A DNA stretch of 23,667 nt from a virus: positions 1 through 23,667 of IMG/VR virus record IMGVR_UViG_3300043399_001408; one strand, given 5' to 3'. The notes under the pieces are model-generated. The model made no database searches, was not told the origin of the DNA, and saw only the letters and a program-made list of their open reading frames with translations. Made by a program: the position numbers and the translations under genes. Numbering within the stretch: position 1 is the first letter of the stretch; each line of letters opens with the position of its first letter. Of this stretch, positions 1-5,382 are shown in pieces.

Positions 1-1
1 C

Positions 2-217
2 GTCGTGCAATTAAGTAAAATAGCTTTATTATCTCGAGAAATGATTTATCAAGCTTTGTGTACTTTTCAACAGGATGGTTTTATTGAATTAGTAAAAAGA
101 ACAAAAGGAAAAACTGGTACAATAAATAGTATTATTCTAAAACCTAATAAATTAAATCAATTATTACAATTCTATATTAAACAGATAGAAATAAGAAAAA
201 AATACATAAATAAATAA
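2..217 (+). CDS. winged-helix DNA-binding protein, C-terminal part (cut by window edge)
   Basis: The reading frame is open to the left edge of the window, so the GTG at base 5 is probably an internal valine and the true start lies outside. The visible 70 or so residues begin with a pattern typical of the recognition helix of a winged helix-turn-helix domain (SREMIYQALCTFQQDGFIEL). A basic wing (KRTKGKTG) and a lysine-rich tail follow. This resembles the DNA-binding end of MarR/Crp-like regulators or phage and plasmid replication initiators, but too little is present to choose. It ends just before a strong promoter for the next genes, so it is likely the end of an upstream transcription unit and possibly a regulator or initiator of the phage. 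Confidence 0.5.
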   Translation, partial: VVQLSKIALLSREMIYQALCTFQQDGFIELVKRTKGKTGTINSIILKPNKLNQLLQFYIKQIEIRKKYINK

Positions 218-225
218 AAAAGAAG

Positions 226-254
226 TTGACAATCTTATTTTTCCCCTCTATACT
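226..254 (+). promoter_or_regulatory. sigma-70 promoter, near consensus
   Basis: TTGACA at 226-231 and TATACT at 249-254 are separated by exactly 17 bases, which is an almost perfect sigma-70 promoter. Transcription should start near 261, giving a leader of about 135 nt before the gene at 396. It probably drives the left + strand block containing the recombination genes. Confidence 0.8.
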
Positions 255-272
255 CATCTCATAAGGCATAAA

Positions 273-361
273 AAAACGCCTTAAGTTCGAGCTTAAGACG
301 TTTTAAGAACCTTATATAAAGCCGTAAGAATTTAACAGTCTGAGAACTCAACAATTCTTAC
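273..361 (+). promoter_or_regulatory. structured 5' leader with two hairpins
   Basis: Two inverted repeats fill the leader downstream of the promoter. The first (273-304) pairs AAAACG with CGTTTT and CTTAAG with CTTAAG, with one mismatch and a TTCGAG loop. The second pairs GTAAGAATT (324-332) with AATTCTTAC (353-361) around a 20-nt loop. The first hairpin is followed by only a short T-run (301-304, inside its own stem), so it is not a clear terminator. These could be an attenuator, an RNA-stability element or a protein-binding leader; no known riboswitch class is recognised. Confidence 0.45.
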
Positions 362-395
362 TTTTATCAATAACCAATCCATAAATTGAGGATAT

Positions 396-1052
396 ATGCA
401 AAATATCTTAATGCTACCATTATGTCAAGGTAGAATTTCTTACGAAAAAAACAGCAAAAATATCAATAATTCTATAAGTTATGGTACAATAGAATCAGTA
501 AATTGCGAATTATCTGCTGTGTCACGACTTGAAGAATTAAGCGTTGCTAAGGCTAAGGAAACTTTAAGGAAAATGTTACTTCCCTCAAGAGAGGCGGTAC
601 AAGTATTTTCTAATCTTGAGCAAGCAAGGCTAGCAGTAAAAATCTACAATGAACGCACTCCTAAAGAGCAATTACCAGCTAACATAACCGAAGCTCCTAA
701 GTTTCATGAGGCTAGAAGTGAATCTGTAGAATTATCAGCATCTAGCAAAGAAACATTTGCTAGAATAGGTGAAAGAGCTAGGGAAGCCTTTATAGAGGAG
801 CAGATTGAGAGAGCTATGTTTTATAACATTCCCTATAAAAGTTATGGTGAGAATTACTACCAATTAATGGTTGATATTGATAAATACGAGTATTTACTTG
901 GTAAGGCAAATGATTATTGTGTAGATTGGGATAGTAGCGAATATGACCTTGTGGCTTTAGAACAGGCAATAGAAGAAGCTGAGCATAATGCTTACATGGC
1001 CGATCAAGAGTTACGCTCTTATTATTCACAATCAAGAGGAATAGAGGTTTAA
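396..1052 (+). CDS. hypothetical protein, 218 aa
   Basis: No family is recognised. The protein is hydrophilic, has no signal peptide or membrane segment, and its second half is rich in Glu, Ala and Tyr with helical, possibly coiled-coil stretches (about residues 120-145 and 180-205). The start at 396 is supported by GAGG four bases upstream and by the promoter and leader that end just before it. It is the first gene after the strong promoter, and the next gene begins one base after its stop codon, so the two are translated together. Position in an early-type block next to phage recombination genes suggests an accessory early phage protein; nothing more specific can be said. Confidence 0.7.
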   Translation: MQNILMLPLCQGRISYEKNSKNINNSISYGTIESVNCELSAVSRLEELSVAKAKETLRKMLLPSREAVQVFSNLEQARLAVKIYNERTPKEQLPANITEAPKFHEARSESVELSASSKETFARIGERAREAFIEEQIERAMFYNIPYKSYGENYYQLMVDIDKYEYLLGKANDYCVDWDSSEYDLVALEQAIEEAEHNAYMADQELRSYYSQSRGIEV

Positions 1053-1053
1053 T

Positions 1054-1311
1054 ATGGCTATAAAAGATCGGTTTATTCCTCGTGAAGAAATATCAAATTT
1101 ATTATGGAATATGGATAGTGAGATATCAACGCATAGTTTGTCAATGTGGCTTAAGTCCAAAACCGATGATAAATGGGTGGTAGTGCCAAAATCTTTTTGT
1201 GAGTTAACGATTCAATTATTTGACGGAGATTTTTCAGAATATTTTAGAAGTAAAATAGAAGGATTTGAAGAAGCTATTGAGAACATTAATTCTATAAAAA
1301 ATTATTTATAG
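1054..1311 (+). CDS. hypothetical protein, 85 aa
   Basis: A small soluble protein of unknown function. Its start codon lies one base after the TAA of the preceding gene, so it is almost certainly part of the same operon and translationally coupled. The sequence has a mixed helix/strand composition with several aromatic residues (LLWNMD, MWLKSK, KWVVVP) and an acidic C-terminal helix. There is no catalytic motif, Cys pair or membrane segment. It lies directly upstream of the exonuclease gene, separated by about 60 bases that hold no clear promoter. Confidence 0.65.
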   Translation: MAIKDRFIPREEISNLLWNMDSEISTHSLSMWLKSKTDDKWVVVPKSFCELTIQLFDGDFSEYFRSKIEGFEEAIENINSIKNYL

Positions 1312-1375
1312 GAATAATGGAATACCAATATACAGTAACCAGTAAATAATAATATAAATAAATAAGGTTATTAGT

Positions 1376-2302
1376 ATGGAAAACAGGCAAGAATGGCTAA
1401 GAGAACGTAAGAACTATTTGGGTGGCTCTGAGTTAGCATCAATTTGCGGGGTATCTAGTTTTGGTAAGACTGCTCTTGATGTATACTTTTCTAAAGTAAA
1501 TCCTGCTATTGTGGAATTAACAAAAGATGACCCAAATTATGAAGCTGCTTACTGGGGGACGAAACAAGAAGAAATTATAGCAGAAAGATATGCAGAGGAA
1601 CGTAAGGTAATAATCAAAACACAACCTGCATTAATTAAGCATCCTAAATATGAATTTATTGCTTGTAATATTGATAGATGGGTTGGTAATAGAGAATATA
1701 TATTAGAATGTAAAACCTCTCATTTTTATAAGATGAAACAATGGGGAGACTCAGGCACTGACCAAATCCCTGAGTCATATCTGATACAAGTAGCATATTA
1801 CGCAAGTATATGTGATGTTCCTAAAGTTGATATAGCAGTACTCATCGGCGGACAGGATTTTAGAATTTATACGTATGAGCGAAATAAGGAGTTAGAGGAA
1901 AAGCTAATTAAAATAGCCTGTAATTTCTGGCATAACCATATAGAAAAAAGGATACCGCCTAAATGTGTTAATACTCAGGATACGTTTAACTTATTCCCAC
2001 AGTCGCATAATTGCGAAATAGTAGCGGAAAGTAACATTTTGGAAAAATGGGAACAACTTAAAGCCTTAAGAGCAGAAGAAAGCAAGATAGCCGATACCAT
2101 TGAGAAATTAAAGACTGATATACAGGAATTTATGAGAGATTATGACGTGCTAATTGATAATCAGGGGAACGTAATAGCTACATGGAAAAATACAGCTCCA
2201 AAGTCGTTTTTTGATGTAAAAAAGTTCAAAGATGAGGCAAAAGAGCTGTATTTGAAGTATATTAGTCATGCTAAGCAATCGAGAATGTTTTTAGTAAAAT
2301 GA
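1376..2302 (+). CDS. YqaJ-family phage exonuclease (lambda Exo-like)
   Basis: Predicted PD-(D/E)XK alkaline exonuclease of the YqaJ family. Such enzymes resect one strand of linear duplex DNA, leaving 3' single strands for an annealing protein. Visible landmarks in order: GGSELASICG (residues 16-25, family signature), the acidic cluster GTKQEE (61-66), NID (98-100) with the metal-binding Asp100, LECK (110-113) giving the E-x-K catalytic pair, and the Q-x-x-Y motif after the PESY stretch (about 132-142). A C-terminal helical region (about 220-260) follows. At 308 aa it is a normal length. Its TGA overlaps the ATG of a helix-turn-helix gene, and a RecT/Bet-type gene lies 420 bases downstream, the usual partner in phage recombination modules. 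Confidence 0.88.
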   Translation: MENRQEWLRERKNYLGGSELASICGVSSFGKTALDVYFSKVNPAIVELTKDDPNYEAAYWGTKQEEIIAERYAEERKVIIKTQPALIKHPKYEFIACNIDRWVGNREYILECKTSHFYKMKQWGDSGTDQIPESYLIQVAYYASICDVPKVDIAVLIGGQDFRIYTYERNKELEEKLIKIACNFWHNHIEKRIPPKCVNTQDTFNLFPQSHNCEIVAESNILEKWEQLKALRAEESKIADTIEKLKTDIQEFMRDYDVLIDNQGNVIATWKNTAPKSFFDVKKFKDEAKELYLKYISHAKQSRMFLVK

Positions 2303-2460
2303 GAAAATATCCAGTACCAACTAAAGAAGAAGCAGAAGAACTTAGAAGATTAAGGCAAGAGGCGGGCATGACAATTCCTCTAATAGCTGAGGCTTTACAT
2401 ACTAATAAAGCAAGGATCAGCGAGTGTCAACTACTCCCTGCTAAAGCAGGAAGCTTGTAA
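2299..2460 (+). pseudogene. helix-turn-helix protein, truncated by a mobile element
   Basis: A reading frame starts at 2299, overlapping the exonuclease stop in an ATGA junction. It encodes a typical Xre-like helix-turn-helix start (about residues 12-42, including LRRLRQEAGMTIPLIAEAL and NKARISE). At about base 2426 the sequence enters the end of a small IS200/IS605-type element, and the last dozen codons to the TAA at 2458-2460 are element sequence. The natural C-terminus is therefore lost or replaced. It was probably a small regulator co-expressed with the exonuclease. Whether the 53-residue product still folds or binds DNA cannot be told from sequence alone. Confidence 0.7.
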
Positions 2461-2547
2461 CTAAAGAGATAATTTATGTTAAGAACACAAACTATTCGAT
2501 GCTACCATTGGCCGATTGACAGCGGCCTTGTCTCGGATATTCCAAGA
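2426..2547 (-). ncRNA. candidate TnpB guide RNA (omega RNA) of the short element
   Basis: In IS200/IS605 elements the 3' end of tnpB and the right end are transcribed into a guide RNA whose 3' tail is flanking DNA. This stretch is the only part of tnpB kept in the short copy. Its terminal hairpin, CTTCCTGC-TTTA-GCAGGGAG, is preserved although several bases differ from the full copy. Expression is not shown by the sequence. Confidence 0.4.
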
Positions 2548-2636
2548 TTCGACGAAATTATTACTGATTATTTAACAACAGTCAAGCGTTTCCTCTCCGT
2601 CATAAATAACGGAGTATCCACGCTAAAGAGGTTTAG
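2426..2636 (-). mobile_element. internally deleted TnpB element (MITE/PATE-like)
   Basis: About 211 bases match the two ends of the full tnpB element at 17901-19152, in inverted orientation. Bases 2571-2636 match the left end (17901-17966) almost perfectly. Bases 2426-2547 match the 3' end of tnpB plus the right end, with about 10 differences in 120. The middle of tnpB is missing, and about 23 unrelated bases join the two parts. Both terminal hairpins are kept. The outer left boundary abuts ATGAAT (ATTCAT on the element strand), as in the full copy. It has no coding capacity and would need a transposase in trans. It splits the helix-turn-helix gene. Confidence 0.88.
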
Positions 2637-2729
2637 ATGAATATAATAGAAGCCATAAAAGAAGTGTTTAATTTGTATAGAAAATTTAGCAAGAAAATAG
2701 AAGAGGAGGAGATTAAAGAAAATGAGTAA
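2637..2729 (+). CDS. small hypothetical ORF (30 aa) between the element and recT
   Basis: An ATG at 2637 directly abuts the end of the short element and opens a 30-codon frame (MNIIEAIKEV...). It ends 8 bases inside the recT-like gene, suggesting translational coupling. GAGG at 2628-2631, within the element's end, gives a well-spaced ribosome-binding site. The product is a charged helix rich in Lys and Glu. It may be a genuine small gene or the remaining C-terminus of the interrupted upstream gene; no homolog is recognised. Confidence 0.4.
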   Translation: MNIIEAIKEVFNLYRKFSKKIEEEEIKENE

Positions 2730-3606
2730 CATAACAGCAATAAATACTACTAATGAAATTGATCAGCATATATGGTCAGCACTAAAAAACAGCTTATATA
2801 CCGGTGCAAGAGACGAAAGTATAAAAATGGTTCTTGATTATTGCAAGGCGGCAAAATTAGACCCGATGCAAAAGCCTGTACATATTGTCCCAATGAGTGT
2901 AAAAAATGCCGTTACAGGCAAATACGAGTACAAAGACGTGGTTATGGCGGGTGTCGGTTTATATAGAATACAGGCAGCACGTAGTAATCAATATGCGGGT
3001 GTAAGCGAGCCTGAATTTGGCGAAGATGTAACATGTAATTTAGGGGGTGCTGAGATTACTTATCCAAAATGGTGTAAGGTAACAGTTAAAAAGCTGGTAA
3101 ATAATACTATTGTTGAATTTACTGCGAAAGAATACTGGTTAGAAAATTATGCTGCTAAAAAAGATACATCTACACCTAATACTATGTGGCAAAAAAGACC
3201 ATATGGACAGCTAGCTAAATGTGCTGAGGCACAAGCCTTGCGTAAGGCTTTTCCTGAGATAGTAAGTCAGCATCCGACAGCTGAGGAAATGGAAGGCAAG
3301 CATTTTAATGAGCTTGAAATAGAAGTTAAAAATATTACGCCAAAATCTCAAAGCATAAGTAGCAAGCTTGATTCTGTATTATCTCATCAGGAAGAAGAGG
3401 TCAAAAACCTAGAGCCAAGCGAAACACTTTTAGAGTTGATAGAACTTATAAAATTGTATAATGTATCAAGCGAGATAACAAACAAGTGGTGCAGTAAAGC
3501 AGGAGTAGAGAGTATTGCTGATTTAGGGGAAGAAAGGCAACTGGCTTGTATAGAGTATATTAATAAGCAATATAATTATTCGCAAAGCATAGAGGAAGCG
3601 GCTTAA
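2722..3606 (+). CDS. RecT/Bet-family single-strand annealing protein
   Basis: A 294-aa protein with hallmarks of the phage recombination protein Bet/RecT superfamily. These are the N-terminal block YCKAAKLDPMQKPVHIVPM (residues 40-58), the VMAGVGLYRIQAARS strand-helix region (74-88), and the diagnostic AKCAEAQALRKAFPE helix (165-179). The C-terminal third, beyond about residue 195, is variable and charged, as usual. The protein would coat 3' single strands made by the upstream YqaJ-like nuclease and anneal them, supporting phage recombination or genome circularisation. A purine-rich GAGGAGGAG about ten bases upstream supports the start at 2722. The gene overlaps a small frame by 8 bases. Confidence 0.88.
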   Translation: MSNITAINTTNEIDQHIWSALKNSLYTGARDESIKMVLDYCKAAKLDPMQKPVHIVPMSVKNAVTGKYEYKDVVMAGVGLYRIQAARSNQYAGVSEPEFGEDVTCNLGGAEITYPKWCKVTVKKLVNNTIVEFTAKEYWLENYAAKKDTSTPNTMWQKRPYGQLAKCAEAQALRKAFPEIVSQHPTAEEMEGKHFNELEIEVKNITPKSQSISSKLDSVLSHQEEEVKNLEPSETLLELIELIKLYNVSSEITNKWCSKAGVESIADLGEERQLACIEYINKQYNYSQSIEEAA

Positions 3607-3630
3607 ATAAATAATTTAAAGGGATAAGCT

Positions 3631-4053
3631 ATGCAAAATAAAGAAGAGTATATAAGAAAAATATTAGATGAGATTTTTGATAAATGTAATGAATTATCCA
3701 GTCAAAGAGAGAAATTATTTAATTTTATCAAACTTACTATCAATGGAGATAGTCCCACAGATTATTTAATTATTAATGCTAATTTGAGCAATGATGAAGA
3801 AGGTATTGTTATTTACATTCTTACGAATGTTAGATTAATAAAGATGGATATCGGAATAAAAAGTGCAATTCAATCTTCTAGTTTTATTCTGGATTCTATA
3901 GTTAATATAGAAAGAAAATTATTGGATGCGGATAGAATGCAAGTAAGAATTTTATTTCCTAATGATGCTTTTGGTTTGCGTTATCCAATTTCAGATATAA
4001 AAGCTTCTGATTTTTTTCAGTCTTTAGATCAAGCAAGAGTAAGGAAGGATTAA
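3631..4053 (+). CDS. hypothetical protein, 140 aa, possibly PH-like fold
   Basis: No family is recognised with certainty. After an N-terminal helix (residues 1-35), the rest is strand-rich. It includes IVIYILTNVRLIKMDI (about 58-73), ILDSIVNIERKLL (about 86-98) and a VRILFPND strand, ending with a short helix (SDFFQSLDQAR). This order, with a 'TNVRLI' turn, recalls bacterial PH-like domains, but that is a weak analogy. There is no signal peptide or membrane segment. A GGGATAAGCT stretch precedes the ATG. Its TAA is immediately followed by the ATG of the next gene, a membrane protein, so the two probably work together. Confidence 0.6.
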   Translation: MQNKEEYIRKILDEIFDKCNELSSQREKLFNFIKLTINGDSPTDYLIINANLSNDEEGIVIYILTNVRLIKMDIGIKSAIQSSSFILDSIVNIERKLLDADRMQVRILFPNDAFGLRYPISDIKASDFFQSLDQARVRKD

Positions 4054-4347
4054 ATGGCTAAATACGAACAATTATTTAACGAAGCAAAAAGGGACGTAGA
4101 TAATATAAAAAAAGAATTAAGTGATACTCGTGAGCTTTTTTTAGAACGTTTTGTAAGCAAAGTAGATCAAAAAGAAGAATTAAAGCATTATCCAACCAAA
4201 TTTTTAGTACTTAGTTTAGGAATAAGTTTGGTAATTGCTTTGTGTACAGCTTATATGTACATTACACCGCATATGATTAGGAGTGAGATATCTTCTTTTT
4301 CTGATAAAAAGGTAGAAATAGAAAACAAAAATACAAATAAAAAATAA
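4054..4347 (+). CDS. small single-span membrane protein, 97 aa
   Basis: The first 45 or so residues form a charged helix of coiled-coil type (YEQLFNEAKRDVDNIKKELS). One clear transmembrane segment follows at about residues 48-72 (FLVLSLGISLVIALCTAYMYI), then a short Lys/Asn-rich tail. The positive tail and lack of a signal peptide leave the topology open. The start codon follows the stop of the previous gene with no gap, indicating coupling. It might anchor the upstream protein to the membrane, or be a holin-like or superinfection-exclusion protein; none of these is supported by a specific motif. Confidence 0.65.
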   Translation: MAKYEQLFNEAKRDVDNIKKELSDTRELFLERFVSKVDQKEELKHYPTKFLVLSLGISLVIALCTAYMYITPHMIRSEISSFSDKKVEIENKNTNKK

Positions 4348-4353
4348 TTCTTA

Positions 4354-4752
4354 ATGACTAAAGAAAAACCTGCTAAGGACAAAAAATTACAAAATAAGGT
4401 AGGAGTTAATCCGACTAAGAAAGAAAGGATAGAACCACCAAGAAAACAGATGTTATCCTTTGAGCTTTATATTAAGGTACTAAGACATATGCAAGAAAAA
4501 TACCCGAAATGTTTTAGTAAACCGCCAAAACCTTTAGCCATCGGTATTTTAAAGGATGTAAGAGGGGAGTGCCAAGCGCTTGAGATTACAAGAGGACAGC
4601 TACAACAATTTTTTAATAGGTACTGCAAGAAAGACCAGTATAAACAAGCACTCATAGTTGGAGCAGAAAGAATGGACTTAGAAGGTAATGTAAGAAGCAT
4701 TGTTACTGAGAAAGAAGTTGCTTTTTTGAAAGAACAAACTCTATCCGTTTAA
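4354..4752 (+). CDS. ProQ/FinO-domain RNA chaperone
   Basis: A 132-aa basic protein. A Lys-rich unstructured N-terminus (1-32) is followed by a ProQ/FinO domain (about 35-122). Diagnostic pieces are YPKCFS (50-55), PLAIGILKD (60-68), a helix with RGQLQQFFNRYC (80-91) and GAERMDLEG (103-111). They correspond to the family's 'P..F', 'PLKIGI..D', 'L..AL..Y' and 'G..R.DL.G' positions. Family members bind the base and 3' tail of RNA stem-loops such as terminators and mediate small-RNA control of plasmid transfer, competence or host mRNAs. Here it is compact and lacks the extra C-terminal domain of E. coli ProQ. It lies last in the recombination block, six bases after the membrane protein gene. Confidence 0.85.
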   Translation: MTKEKPAKDKKLQNKVGVNPTKKERIEPPRKQMLSFELYIKVLRHMQEKYPKCFSKPPKPLAIGILKDVRGECQALEITRGQLQQFFNRYCKKDQYKQALIVGAERMDLEGNVRSIVTEKEVAFLKEQTLSV

Positions 4753-4787
4753 TCTACTATCAAAAAATCTAAAATACAGAACATTTG

Positions 4788-4822
4788 TGCTATAATAAGG
4801 TGAAAGCCTTTGGAAGAAGGCT
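4788..4822 (+). promoter_or_regulatory. extended -10 promoter followed by a hairpin leader
   Basis: TGCTATAAT (4788-4796) is an extended -10 element; no good -35 is seen. A six-base-pair hairpin, AGCCTT (4805-4810) with AAGGCT (4817-4822), follows at the expected transcript start. A CTCCT at 4824-4828 could pair with the AGGAG of the downstream ribosome-binding site. This may drive the 164-aa gene and the virion genes behind it. Confidence 0.5.
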
Positions 4823-4867
4823 ACTCCTTTTATACGCTATATTTAACACTTAAATTTAGGAGGAAAA

Positions 4868-5362
4868 ATGAAAAATTCAGAAGAACTAAATCGAGAAGAT
4901 AACCGTCAAGTTTGTTCTTATCAAGACTTTTTTAATATTTTTATGGATAAAGCAATAAAAGATGGAGCTTTATACCCAGACTATAATTTTTGTAATGTAG
5001 CTTGGAATTTAGTATTTGGTATGAGGCAATATATCACACCTAGTGATTTAGAAAGAGATTATAACACAGAGTGTATGCAGTTAAGAGAAAGTTATAATAA
5101 TATAGTTAAATGCGTAAATAAAATAAAGGAAACTGTTCCAGAAGATATTTTAGTGCAAGGAGAAAATCGTTTCATTCTTTCAATAGAAAGTTTTTTAAAT
5201 AATATATTAGAGGCTACGAACACTTTAAATATAATATCTAATATTCCTGTAGATTATGAATCTTTAACAGAAGTATCTATTTGTCATGATTGTATTACAA
5301 AAACATATGATATAATTAATACTGATGTTTCTATGTTAGGCAATGATTACAACGAACAATAA
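4868..5362 (+). CDS. hypothetical AT-rich protein, 164 aa
   Basis: A soluble, mostly helical protein without recognisable motifs. It has no signal peptide or transmembrane segment and carries six scattered Cys residues. A strong AGGAGG six bases before the ATG and a promoter at 4788 mark it as the start of a transcription unit. Its base composition is lower in G+C than that of the structural genes downstream. It resembles in this the N-terminal part of the next gene, from which it is separated by 20 bases. It could be a dedicated partner, chaperone or immunity protein for the putative ADP-ribosyltransferase-like domain of that protein; this rests only on position and composition. Confidence 0.65.
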   Translation: MKNSEELNREDNRQVCSYQDFFNIFMDKAIKDGALYPDYNFCNVAWNLVFGMRQYITPSDLERDYNTECMQLRESYNNIVKCVNKIKETVPEDILVQGENRFILSIESFLNNILEATNTLNIISNIPVDYESLTEVSICHDCITKTYDIINTDVSMLGNDYNEQ

Positions 5363-5382
5363 AACAAGTTGGGGTAACAATT

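Noticed and set aside
4804-4870. Pairing of CTCCT (4824-4828) with the AGGAG of the 164-aa gene as a riboswitch
   Set aside because: Only five base pairs and no recognisable ligand-binding fold; noted under the leader but not called a riboswitch.
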